A DNA stretch of 64,000 nucleotides from assembly GCF_032118995.1 (NCBI RefSeq), contig NC_092650.1, positions 15,704,501 to 15,768,500 on the forward strand, read 5' to 3'. The DNA comes from Asterias amurensis. Its lineage: Eukaryota > Echinodermata > Asteroidea > Forcipulatida > Asteriidae. The notes beneath the pieces are model-generated. The model saw nothing but the letters and a program-made list of their open reading frames with translations, ran no database searches and was not told the DNA's origin. Both the position numbers and the translations under genes were made by a program. Below are positions 46,160 to 58,024 of this stretch, one piece after another. Within the stretch, counting starts at the first letter, position 1. The number at the start of each line of letters is the position of its first letter.

Positions 46160-46214
46160 GTAAGTTGCAGTCAAGTTTGTTGTTATTCTATTTTAAATAA
46201 GTTAGCTAACGACA

Positions 46215-46460
46215 GGGCCCAATTTTATGACTCTGCTTACCGTAAGCACAGAATCGAGGTTATGGAAGCAGGGAATTCTGTGCTTACGACAAGCGTATTT
46301 CACGGGTTAGCGGTGAATTTTGGCTTCTGCGCGTGCGTACTCCCTGATAGGCATTCTACACTTACAAGGCTAGCGCAGACACTCGGCGCTTGCTCGTAAG
46401 CAGGGAATCGCGATCGTAAGCACAGAATTCTGCAGTAAGCAGAGCCATGAAATTGGGCCC
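46215..46460. mobile_element. Family D foldback element
   Basis: GGGCCCAATTTTATGACTCT ... CAGAGCCATGAAATTGGGCC; inner arms GTAAGCACAGAAT repeated in both senses. Lies just downstream of the exon ending 46159. Confidence 0.9.
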
Positions 46461-47128
46461 AGTAACAAAAAAGGTTACAAACTAACAAAAAGGTTCTACT
46501 GAACTCCTGTATTTGAGATTTGCTTCCAGAGTTAAAACAGTTTTCATTTTAATGATTTTGTTGTGGCATGTTCTGGCCAAGTTTGTGCGACTGCCTAGTG
46601 CCCATCGTTATGGTGTGTGCCAACCAATAATGTCTGTAGGTATGCATGAATATATTCAGGGTATTTCATTGTCACCAATTGAATGATTTCACTGTGCACA
46701 TTTTTCTTTACCAGAATGCCTTGTGCGATCATAACCCCAGCGGTGCGTTTTGGCGGTTGTAACCAATCATTTTTTGGGTTGAATCAGCCATTGGTTAATC
46801 ACAGGCCAGATAATCAAAACTTTTATTGGTTACTGTCGCCAAAACGCACCCCTTGAAGTGTAACTTTGAAATATCCTATATTGCATATTTAAGTTAATCC
46901 TGTGATTGATCCATCTTATGGTGAAGACTATATACAGAGCGTACTGTAAAAAGATGCATCAAGATAGAGCTACTGGTCCCCTCTCAATGTTTTCGATCTT
47001 GCGGAATGCTAATTGCATACGGTTTTAGGTCATCATATAAAAGCATGATTCATTTGAAATGTTTTGCATCGAAACACAGGCATTTTGACACCCATGTACT
47101 TAAAACATAAATGTTTTTAATAAATGGA

Positions 47129-47515
47129 TTAAAGGAGCACGTTGCCTTGGATCGGTTGGGCTGGTTTTGAAAAGTGTTGTAACCGTTTGTTATCAAATGC
47201 ATTGATTAGAAAGATATTTTAAAAGTAGAATACAATGATCCACACATATTTGCCGCGAAATTGCGTAGTTTTCCTCTTACCTCGCGTACAAACACAGTCG
47301 GCCATTTATGGGAGTCAAATTTTGGGCTCCCATAAATGGCCGAACGTGTTATATCGCAAAGTAAAAAGAAAACCATGCAATTTCGACGCAAATATGTGTG
47401 GATCATTGTATTCTACTTTTATAACATCTTTCCAACAATATGCATTTTATAACAAACGGTTACAAACGCTTTTTATAGACCAACTCGTCCGATCCAATGC
47501 AACGTGTTCCTTTAA
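47129..47515. mobile_element. Family B foldback element, copy 3
   Basis: TTAAAGGAGCACGTTGCCTT ... TGCAACGTGTTCCTTTAA; centre GGCCATTTATGGGAGTCAAA and inverse. Confidence 0.95.
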
Positions 47516-47695
47516 CGTGACAGCACTCTATACCAACTGAGCTATCTAGACCTATGTCGGTGTCCCCATTTTGTACATACATCGTTTTAAACTGTCGTGT
47601 AGCCAGGGATCATATGACACAGTTGGTAGAAATGTCTACACGTTAATCTGGAGGTGGTTGGTTCGAGTCCCACTCTAGTCAATTTTGACCCGAAA
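47516..47695. repeat. tRNA-like SINE fragments
   Basis: 47520-47550, read on the minus strand, has an A-box-like GCTCAGTTGGTATAGAGTGC. 47597-47690 on the plus strand has GACACAGTTGGTAGAAATGT and B box GGTTCGAGTCCC. They are not functional tRNAs by eye. Confidence 0.55.
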
Positions 47696-48769
47696 TTGTT
47701 TTCTTTACAGGTCTAAAAGAGACATGACAAGACAAGCACATAAGAAAATGAGATGATGGAAAACCTCTTCAGTTGTTTGTGTTCTGCTCAGATGTTGCCT
47801 ACAGCGACAAGGGATGCTAAGGTATTACTGCTTAGAATTATTATAACAACAAATCTATATGTAAAACATAAATCGAACATTGAAGGGGGGGTGGGGGTGG
47901 TTGTGAGCTTTGAAAATCTCACGCATAGGTGGCCTCTGGACTTGGCATCTCTGCCATTTGCATTTTGCAAAGGGCACTTCGACAGGGGCAATGGAGACCG
48001 ATGGTCTCCGTAGCCTGCATGTTAGTCCAGGCCTGAGTGCAGATGCTATAGGGAAGGTATTTTGATGGTGTTTATATAAAAACCTTTGATCAAAGTTCGT
48101 TGCATCAGAACAACAATGTCAAATCTGCATGTAGATCCTGCAAATATTATGAAAGTGCCCCATGCGAAAACTGTGTAATTTTGTCCATACATTCACGCTA
48201 TTTTAACCATGTCTGATGATGTATACAAAGTCAAATCTTATTCAAACTAGCTTATGGTGGCCACTTTACAAATGCCCGGAACAACTCATTTTTTTTATGG
48301 TCAGTTGACCATATTTTTTGAACCAGGAAATCTATTGTGCTGCATCATAGGCTAGGCAGGCACCTATACCGTGCTATGCTTTGAATCCCTCATAAAAATA
48401 TATAGAGGGTATTGGAATTCATGCTGTAAATCTCCCTTTTTCTGGGGGATATTGTGTAATTCCGGATTCCAGACATTTTGTCCTTAATTTACAAATGATC
48501 GAGCAGGTTACCATCACTGTATTTGGCTCAATGAGAGGTTGTCCGAATGGTAGATTATTAATATTAAATTATCATTCTTAGCCTTTGCCAAGGTTTTACG
48601 ATAAATAGTGAACTCATACCTATTTTTAACACAAAACAGAAGTAACTTCATTATGTTTCCATAATAAAGCTGAGGGGGGTGGAAAGTCTTGATTACCTAC
48701 AGAGGTGAGGTAACCAATAATTATTTCTACTAGTTATTTGTTTTTCTTTGATTTTTGTTTATCTTGCAG

Positions 48770-49102
48770 TACTTTGATAACATCTTCTCCACGTTGGGAG
48801 AGATTGATAGAGAACAGGTGATGAGGAGGGTGACTCCAGGAATGCGTCCCCATTACAATGTGAGCATGAGGCGACCACGGACACATGTTTATGCCAGACC
48901 GCAACACTGTACTAATGAAACTCAATGCATGCGTCATTCACCAAAGAGCCACTGCAAACAAGATGATGCTAAATGCTGCAAAGCATTGGTTCTTCATTTA
49001 ACATCAAGATTTTCACAACAGCCACTTCCAGTCATTTCCATCACGGTTGGTGATGTGAAACCACTCAACGAAAGCCAGAAATCTCTGTGCAGTCATGGAT
49101 GA
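48770..49102 (+). CDS. Possible terminal coding exon, 110 codons, unrecognised
   Basis: A strong pyrimidine tract ending in CTTGCAG (48763-48769) is followed by 110 open codons to TGA at 49100-49102. The peptide starts YFDNIFSTLGEIDREQVMRR and continues basic and cysteine/histidine rich. No family is recognised. Its phase (0) does not match the end of the 74-aa reading frame upstream, so it would belong to another isoform or another gene. A spliced non-coding exon at about 47712-47820 (acceptor TTTCTTTACAG, donor CTAAG|GTATTA) may link 46159 to this exon. Confidence 0.35.
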   Translation, partial: YFDNIFSTLGEIDREQVMRRVTPGMRPHYNVSMRRPRTHVYARPQHCTNETQCMRHSPKSHCKQDDAKCCKALVLHLTSRFSQQPLPVISITVGDVKPLNESQKSLCSHG

Positions 49103-49149
49103 ACATCTACATGTATCACTGGAGGCCCATCACCACCCTATATGCCGCT

Positions 49150-51420
49150 CTTCAATGACTGTTATCCAAAGATGTTTTAAATTTAGAAAATAATGATCCG
49201 CACAAATACACCTGGAATTTGTTTGGTTTTCACCTGGAAATTGTTTGGTTTTCCTTGGCCGTCTTGAACTAACATGATCTGCCATTTTGTTGAAGCAGTA
49301 GTTTGACTCCCCAAAATGGCAGACCATCATGAGTTCACAAAGTATTTGGAAAACCTCACAGTTTTAAAGTACATTAGTTTAATTATCTGCTACTTTTAAA
49401 TGCTAACAAACTCTTTCATAGCCCAAAACGCCCAAAAGCAATATGTGTCTCTAAAAAAAATTTATGAAATAAATTGATTGTGATTGCAATTATTGAAGCT
49501 TGAGACTCGAAAACAACAACAAGGTTTTGACAAGTACAAGTACTGAACCTGACAATTTAATGTTGCCTAATGTCTAAAGGGACACATCGCTTTTGGGTTG
49601 GGTGTTTTGAGCTTTAGAAAGTGCTTGCTATGAAATGGATGACGTCGGAAATATGTTTTAATATTAGAAAATAATTATCCACAAAAATAAACCTGGAAAT
49701 TGTTTGTTTTTTCTTTTGTAACCCTCCTGAACTATAACACAACCTGCCATTTTTGTTGAAGCAAATTCATGACTCTTCAAAATGGCAGATTATTTTAGTT
49801 CACAGTAAGTATTATGGAATTTTTGACTCCACAAAACACAAAGTAAAAGGAAACCACACAGTCTTGAGGCACCTTAGTGTTGATAATTACACACAAATCT
49901 AAAAGCAATGTGTCTCTTGAAGAAGGTTTTGATGACCATGTGATTGAAATTGTTGAAATTTGAGATGTGATGAATTTTCAACAAGGTTTGATAAAAAATA
50001 CAGAGTCTGTTTTATTGATGAATTATCCTACATGCCTAAAGGGGACATGTCGCTTTCGAGTTGGGTGTTACTGTTTTGGGCTTTAGAAAGTGCTTGCTTT
50101 GAAATGGATTTAGTTGAAAATATGTTTTAAAATAAAAAAAATAATGATCCACACAGATAAACATGTACCTGGAAATTGTTTGGTTTTCTTTCTATACTCT
50201 CTTGAAGTAACTTAGTCTGTCATTTTGTTGAAGCAAATTATGGACTCCTAAAAATGGCGGACTATTTTAGTTCACAAAGTAAATGGAATTTTTGACTCCA
50301 CAAAACACAAAGTATATGGAAAACCACACAGTTTTGAGGCACCTTTTAGTGTTGATAATTGTACACTACTTCACAAACATGTTTCCAACCAGGGCCCTAT
50401 TTCATAAAGCTGTTAGGCAGAAAACACTTCTTGACAAATTTATTTGCTAAGTAAAACTGATGTTATTTTGGGTGGAAACCTGTTTCTGTTAAAGGCAGTG
50501 GACACTATTGGTAATTACTCAACATATTTATTAGCATAAAACCTTTCTTGGTGAAGAGTAATGGGGAGAGGTTGATGGTATAAAACGTTGTGAGAAACGG
50601 CTCCCTCTGAAGTGCCATAGTTTTCGAGAAAGAAGTAATTTTCCACGAATTTGATTTCGAGACCTCAGGTTTAGAACTTGAGGTCTCGAAATCAACCATC
50701 TAAACGCACACAACTTCGTTTGACACGGGTGTTTTTTTCTTTCATTATTATCTTGGAAGTTCGATGACCGACTGAGCTCAAATTTTCACAGGTTTGTTAT
50801 TTTATGCATATGTTGAGATACACCATCCGTGAAGACTAGTCTTTGACAATTACCAATAGTGTCCACTGTCTTTAAGCAATACTTTTCTGTGCTGAGCCAG
50901 TTGTTTTGCTTTTAGGCTTTATTAAATTTGGCCCAGATTCATATCATACAGGTGGGCAATTCCACACTAATGGACTAAAGGGATAACTTTGTAAAACAGG
51001 CATCTTTTTTTGTTAACCACAATCTTCATCTGCTTCTGAATGTACACAGACAAAAATACATGACAACATACTTAATTTTGTTACTACTATCCAACATTCC
51101 CTTTCCATGTCACACTTTCGTCCTCATTGGTGTGGATATTGCCCATGTACATGTAACAAATGCTTTCATAGTCCAAAGCGTCAAATCTAGAAGCAATGTT
51201 TCTCTTGGAGAAGGTTTTGATGACAATGTGATCGAAATTGTTGAAATTTTAGATGTGATGTGAATTTTCAACAAGGTTTGATAATAAGTATTGAGCCTGA
51301 CTTTGTAATGATGAATTACCTCAGATGCTTAAAGGGACATGTTGCATTTGGGTTTGGTGTTTTGTGCTTTAGGAAGTTCTTGCTATGAAAAGAATCCTAC
51401 ATGGTTGGAAAGATTGTGAC
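49150..51420. repeat. Tandem decayed foldback units (period about 460 bp)
   Basis: Units starting AAAGGGACA(C/T)(A/G)T(C/T)GC at 49577, 50037 and 51330, plus a partial first unit from about 49150. Each has AATAATGATCCACA, a TTTGGTTTTCC block and a central inverted pair GCCATTTTGTTGAAGC / AAAATGGCAGA. The order of blocks matches family B, so the unit is a distant relative. Unit 3 is interrupted at 50393-50875. Confidence 0.8.
50489..50875 (+). mobile_element. Family A foldback element
   Basis: TTAAAGGCAGTGGACACTAT ... GTGTCCACTGTCTTTAA. Inserted in the 49.2-51.4-kb tandem array, next to a family D end (AGGGCCCTATTTCATAAAGC at 50393). Confidence 0.9.
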
Positions 51421-52077
51421 GGGGTCCATGGCGTTTTGTACACCTGAGGGGGGAATGGAACCCGAGGCAAAGCCGAGTAAATCAATACGTAAAATGAGAA
51501 ATATTTCATAAAAATTAAGAACCATTAAAATATGTTTGGCCTTTCATTATATTTAAAAAAAGAGGGGAATGATAAGATACAAGTAAAAATTCCCCTATTA
51601 AATAGTATAAGTTTTCTTACACAAAGTGCAAAGGAAAGTTCATTTTCTAACATTTGGTTTCACTTTAGTTCACCTAAATTATGCTTTAAAAAGATGTCTT
51701 TTTTAAACGGTGATTATTATTAATTTCAAAAATCATTCTCATTGTTATTTTAGTTTTGCACTTAGAAACTCATTATTAAGCTTTCCAGCAAGTATCCACA
51801 ATAGAAACAGTTAGTTCTACGATTTTTTTTTAAATGTTACATCTGTAATTCAGTAATTGCTATTTAGCCTATTAATATTATTTGTTAAAATAAAAAAAAT
51901 AAAAAAATAGTATTTGTTTGGTAAATTGAGCGACGTTAATAAAATCATTGACCAAAAGTTTGAACTTTGTGCATGGAGTTTATTATTAGTGATGACGTTT
52001 TTCCTCAAGCAGACTTTACCTTATATTATTTCCAATACAATAATTAAGCCATTACCGAAAGAATCCTTAAATATTTT

Positions 52078-52126
52078 CTGGGGCGACTTCGCTAGGGGGC
52101 GACATTGGCCGGGGCGAAATTTTCAG
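52078..52126. repeat. GGGGCGAC repeat, short relative of 21403-21613
   Basis: GGGGCGACTTCGCTAGGGGG CGACATTGG is the inverse of the 21.4-kb units. Confidence 0.75.
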
Positions 52127-52240
52127 TAGGCTCTACTTTATATTCTTTCCAATACAATCCAGGATTTTTTAACCGGGGGGGGGGGCACAACTTTGTAGCT
52201 TATCATAAGAAATTTAAGGGGTGGGGTCCAGGAGCCCCTG

Positions 52241-52356
52241 GTGTGGATTTCACAAAGGTAGTCCTAACTTATGACTAGTCCTAATAGGCAATGCTAAGAG
52301 ATAGCATTGCCTAGGATTAGTCCTAAGTTAGGACTACCTTTGTGAAATCCACCCCA
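52241..52356. mobile_element. GTCCTAA foldback element, complete
   Basis: Almost perfect palindrome: GGATTTCACAAAGGTAGTCC ... GGACTACCTTTGTGAAATCC with centre AATGCTAAGAGATAGCATT. Confidence 0.9.
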
Positions 52357-53444
52357 GGGGGCGAAGTCCCCTGGAGCTCTGAGTTTTTGGAGTTGTCGAA
52401 AATCAAGCCTCCGTATGTCTAAATACAGAGGTCAAGAAACACTTTCTAAGCACTTTTGATCACACGGTCATCTAATGTTACTGGAAAATTTATGTACGGT
52501 AACATGGGACTCCTAGAAAGTTTTAATCACACACATCTCTTGGGTCTTTCAGTGAAATGCTTCGATAAAGAGGCTGTACATAGTCGGCAAGCGTTTTTGT
52601 TATAAGATTATTAAATAGGCCTACTACTGACGTAAAGGTAACATTCTAGGCGGTGAAAACCTACATGTACTTAATGTTAATAGGGTGCTAGCCAGAAAAA
52701 GATTATAGGGTAGGGGCATTAAAAAAATCTGAACGCGAGCACGACGCCATTACGGCGTGGGGTCCGGGGCCCGCTTTAGGGTCCCGGGAAAATGTTATGT
52801 CGTAGATGCTCTCTGAGGCAATCTAAGGCCTTTTCAGATACATTTCTTGGAACCCTAACTTTATCTGAAATTGCTTAAAAGTAACACAAATAATACAGTA
52901 AAAGTTTGTCCACAAAATATTGTTGGGGTCTGTGATACTCCTGATACAGAAAAGTTAAATAAAGATGCATTTTTCCTCTCTTTGCCCCCTGGAGCTCTGA
53001 GGTCTGAGCTCTGGGGATGAAAAATCAAGCCTCTTTATTCATAAATTTAGAAGAAAAACATACTTTTTAAGCACTTCTGATTCATAGAAATGTATCGTCT
53101 ATAATTACGAACTGCAAAAATCAGTCAATAATTCAGCAAAGGTTTTTGTTTTAAATAGTAATGCTGCGGGTGTGGTTGAAAAGAGAACATTGCTACCTAC
53201 TTAACTGGGCGGCAAAATTTAGTTTTGTCTGTTTGGCTCGCCATAGGTGCTCCCTAATTTGCATTTTACGCTTTCCTTGCATTAGGACCGCACCTTATAC
53301 CATTGTGTTTGACAGTCAACGTCATTCCAAGCCTATATAAATGAAGAGTTTTCTCAGCCTCCCCATTCAGGTGAAATCACTTACATTACATCGAGTTCAG
53401 ATCGTTTATCATTAATTTATCTCTGCGTATATTTAAGGCCCGTC

Positions 53445-53830
53445 TTGGTGCACCCCCCCCCCCCCCCTACCCAGGGCAAAGTGGTTATTTTGCTAAGATA
53501 CGTTTATTTTTGGTATTGGTCGTTCCCTTTTCTCTCGTTCTTGTACAATATTGTGTTTTTTCAGGCATGCTTGTCCTTTGAGTCGTGCTTCTCCCGCGGA
53601 ATGTCCGGCCATCGGTCCAGAAAATGCCCCCTCCTTTGATTCCAACATCTACATCCGCTTCCGAAATCAGGCCAGACCCACACCAGCCGTCCCTTTCACT
53701 TGGCACAGCCTTCATTCTCATCATGGCACGCCCCATCCTACCAGTTTCAGAGAGCATTGCCCCAAGCAGGCCACCAGGGAATCGCCTGACAGGGCCTTTC
53801 GATAACGCCATTACCAGCACCGCCTAAACA
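53445..53830. other. GC-rich low-repeat block; possible old zinc-knuckle remnant
   Basis: Open in several frames on both strands. One frame has a CCHC-like spacing typical of nucleic-acid-binding knuckles of retroelement proteins. It looks broken; family and age cannot be given. A long C-run lies at about 53451-53467. Confidence 0.25.
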
Positions 53831-54287
53831 TTGCCAAAGGCACAGTAAGGACCAAATTGCAATAATATTATTTTATGAGGTTCCTAAGATAGTCCGCAAC
53901 CACCCATTTTGGCTCGATTTTCCTCTCCATTTTCAAGCCCAGTAAGAAATATGTGCTGCAAGATGTAATCTTTGCAAAATCTGAGGGTACGGTTATGGTT
54001 TATTTCTACAAAGGTCATCAATTTTTGTCCTGGTAAGAATCACCAGGTATTCCTCTGGTGATCCCCTTTTCTGAAGAAGCGATAGTAATTTCCTTGTCAC
54101 ATTAAAATAAAATAAAAATTAAAATTAAAAACCGCATTCAAACTTCAAATAATTATGCTCTCCTTTTTCGTGTTCCTATTTTGGCTGTGTTTAATAATTT
54201 GCATTTAAATTCTCTGTGGATATTCAGCAGTACGAAACGGTCAGGTGATCAAGTATAAAAGTACATGTAGAAATGTAAAATTACTGC

Positions 54288-54671
54288 TTAAAGAAACACG
54301 TTGCCTTGGATCGGTCGAGTTGGTCTTTGAAAAGCGTTTGAAACCGTTTGTTTTGAAATGCATTTGCTTAGATAGATTATTTAAAAGTAGAATATAATGT
54401 TCCACACGAATGCCTCGGAATTTCACGGTTTTCCTTTTACGTCGCGTAGAAACACGGTCGGCCATTTAAGTGAGTAAGAAAATTTACTCCCGTAAATGGC
54501 CGACGGTGTTATTCGACGATGTAAAAGGAAAACCACGCAATTTCGATGGATGTGTAGATCGTTGTATTCTACTTTTACAACATCTTTCTAACCATATGCA
54601 TTTTATAACAAACGGTTACAAACGCTTTTTATAGACCAACTCGTCCGATCCAAGGCAACGTGTTCCTTTAA
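54288..54671. mobile_element. Family B foldback element, copy 4
   Basis: TTAAAGAAACACGTTGCCTT ... GGCAACGTGTTCCTTTAA, TTAA at both ends. Confidence 0.95.
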
Positions 54672-55439
54672 AGTGTACACAGTAAAATAAAAGGAATATG
54701 ATAGGAATTAAATGCTATACATGTAATAGTTTTTTAATGAGAACAAAAATGTGATATAATAGTTAAAATATCACTATTTTTATAAAGGCTGCTACCACAA
54801 CAAATTGTACTTCAAAATTAAATGAACAAATGACTAGAGTTATGTTTATGTTAATTCTTAAGTGTGTAAGATTGCTGTGCGATTCAACAGTCAGTTTAGT
54901 TTAAATGTAGCACATGTCGCTTTTTAAAAATGGTGCTTACTCGCCTGCTCAGCAGCCGAAGGATGATGATGGTGCACCGTTAATACAAAACCAGAAAAGG
55001 TTTCTTTACCGTTTTGCCGTAATTGTGTGCCGCTACAAAACCAGTATTGGCCAAGAAAAGGTTGTCTATACCATTTTGCCAAAATAGTGTGGCGCCAAAA
55101 ACACAGTAGACGGACTCTACAGTTTTGATGATTAATACAACAAAGTGCAAAAAAAAAAATAATACAAATTAAATCTAAATGAAATTTGCCATAAAAAAGT
55201 ACATTGCAATAAAAAAAAGTACATTACAATAAAAAAAAGTGTAGTTGTCCATGAAAATAAGAAATAAATGAAGAATACAGCTGCAGTAATTAATTATAAA
55301 GAATTTAGATTAAAACTATAATTAAAATAAAAAAAATGCTATGTAAAAGCGAATAAAAAATAAAAGAGGTATACAATTTAGCACAAAATTAAAATAACAT
55401 ACATCTCTTCTCAAAATGCCGGTATCCATCAGGTTCTAC

Positions 55440-55720
55440 AGGGGTCGAAATTGCCACTAGCCCGCTAGCCCGGGACTACCAGATTTACAGCCGGGCTACT
55501 GATTTTTCCAGTTTGATAGCCCGACGGGCTAGTGGAAAAATAATGCAAAAATCATCATCACAAACAATAAAGAACTATGTTATTGGTGTATTGTAAAGTT
55601 TGAGCCGTGACGCGAGACATAATGTGTCTTTCGGGCTACCAAAATCTAATCAGGGCTACTAAAAATTATTGGTCACTAGCCCTGCTGACTACCATGGAAA
55701 TACACTTAATTTCGACCCCT
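55440..55720. mobile_element. Family J foldback element (GGGGTCGAAATT)
   Basis: Inverted ends AGGGGTCGAAATTG ... TTAATTTCGACCCCT. The flanks GTTCTAC and GTTCTAT look like a 7-bp target duplication with one change. The interior has repeated TAGCCCG / CGGGCTA blocks. Confidence 0.85.
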
Positions 55721-56470
55721 GTTCTATAACTTGCATGTCTCTAATTCCTTTATCAAGTTGGTTTAGTAATTAATTTTTATTCTTTTCGCCTTATTTATTT
55801 TTTTTTAACTTCCAGGCATTATTTTAATTTAATTCCCTTCACATAAAACACACCTTGTATTTCAAGCATAGAGCTAGCTCTACGATTTCAACGGATGTAG
55901 TAATCGATTAAAGAAATGACGTAAACAGCAAAATTATTGATCTCTTTAGATATCCCACAACAAGCTACCGTTTGTAATTATTATTTCGCAACAACTAGTA
56001 AAAAGAACAGCGCCCTCTTTGGACATTTTGTAGTCTTTTTCCGAGACTGAATAACAAGACATGTGACTACCACACGTTGAGAGAGTATCAGGTTTGCTGG
56101 TGTGACACAACGTTTTGTCTCGAACCACGACTAAATTTTGCCCGATCTGTCCAGACCACACGAACACATTGTATGTACAAGGTCGAAGTGAGCACCAATT
56201 TGAGTCCAAAACTAAACGGCACTAATTGAGGTTTAGGTCAAATATCGCGCACTACTGTCACTGTGTGAACATCAAGCTTCAGTGTGGTCCATTAATATTT
56301 CTAGTGACTCTATACAATGAGAACTGTTTTGGGCAAGGAACTGTTTTGGGCAAAGGTTGTTTTAGAATTTTATAAACTTGAATTTTGTTTAATCATATAT
56401 AAAGCCCAAAGCCTACCTGCAGAGTAATTTTGACCGTCAAATGTACGCTTTCATCAAACCATCAAACATT

Positions 56471-56715
56471 CTATAAGTGCCATAATTTTCGAGAAAGAAG
56501 TAATTTTCAACGAATTTGATTTCGAGACCTCAGATTTAGAACTTGAGGTCTCGAAATCAAGCATCTGAAAGCACACAACTCCGTGTGATATGGGTGTTTT
56601 TTTCTTTCATTATTATCTCGCAACTTCGACGACAATTGAGCTCAAATTTTCACAGTTTTTTTATTATTGTATATGTTGAGATACACCGAGTGAAAAGACT
56701 GGTCTTTGACAATCA
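56471..56715 (+). mobile_element. Family A fragment
   Basis: Starts in the interior at TAAGTGCCATAATTTTCGAG and reaches GAAAAGACTGGTCTTTGACA; both ends are missing. Confidence 0.8.
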
Positions 56716-58024
56716 ACAAGATATTAAGCCGCTAAAAGAAATGTTTGCTGCCACACGAAGACGTCCGCTCGCTCTGATCTGTGACGTCAAAACACGTAAT
56801 CTCTATATAACAATGACTGTTTTGAGGTTTAGTTCTTGGTTCTTCTGACATCTCGCAGGAAATTAGACATATTATAATATGATGTGACCTGTGACATCAC
56901 AATGTTTACAAAGGGGTCATAGAGCCTCCTGATGGACTAATGGACTTCCAGTGCCGACACGATTTGTACACACAGCCCAAATGAAGAAAACATAAAATCT
57001 TATATTTTTATGGAGACTGGATTGTCTTATTTTTATAAACTTTTTATATGATGAAAGGGGAAACATCTCAAAACTTGTCAGGCATTAAAACTCTTGGATT
57101 TATGTGGAAATTATGACACAAAAAGTCAACTTTCCCAAAAGACAAGTGCAGTATCTTGCCTGCCAGAAACCAGAAAGAATGCATAAGGTCCATTGAGTTA
57201 TATCATGGAGCAATTATAGTTTATGATAATAAGGTCACACTGATTGTACATTGAAAGCTCACATGGTTTATTTATGGCCGCTTTCCATTCATGTGGGAAG
57301 TATGGGGACTGATGGGTGAAGGAAGGTTTACACATTGTACAAGCTTCAAGGAACGAATACAAATTCTTCTTTTTCTATTGACATTTTTTTCTGGTTGTCT
57401 GCCGGCCCGAAGTTCGTTGCCCATCACTACAACACCTCCGCTTTTACGCTGACTCAAATTAAAATTTCCCTTCTTCCCTCGAAGCGAATCATAATATGAT
57501 TGGATCAAAGTTTTGGTCGCTAGGTCAACTTTCGGGTTTTTAAGAAGCTATTATTAAATTTTCATTGGGAAAAAAAGCTTTTTTAACCCAATTGCACGAA
57601 AAACCGCCACACTAAAATAAGCACGAACTCATGTCATGATCGCATAGACTAGCGCGCATTGTTCCCTCAGTATTATAGGCCTATTTTTTTATACAAACAG
57701 TCTTCGGTCGAAAAATCAAATAACGTGACATGAAATAAAAAAATAATTCTCTTGAAGGTGTCTAAAAACCTAACATTTCCCACTTTGCCACTGTTACACA
57801 GAATCAGTATAACCATGGTATAACGCATCTTGACAAAAGACAACACAAACAACACATAACACAACAATGCATGCATATGCAGTGTCAGGTCTTCCTCCAT
57901 CACTACACGGTAGGGGAGGTCAAGTGACGGTCGTTTGCTAAATTTAAATTTGGTACCCGGCTAAATACAATAATGGGCTGGGCGGAGTGTGTGGTGACAG
58001 CTGACCGTGATATAGCTACGCATA

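Noticed and set aside
53485-53827. Frames of 80-111 codons on both strands
   Set aside because: GC-rich block open in several frames; only a weak zinc-knuckle resemblance, kept as a low-confidence remnant.
57272-57508. 78-codon minus-strand frame upstream of the 58-kb gene as a divergent gene
   Set aside because: No splice or start support and no recognised domain; composition not clearly protein-like.
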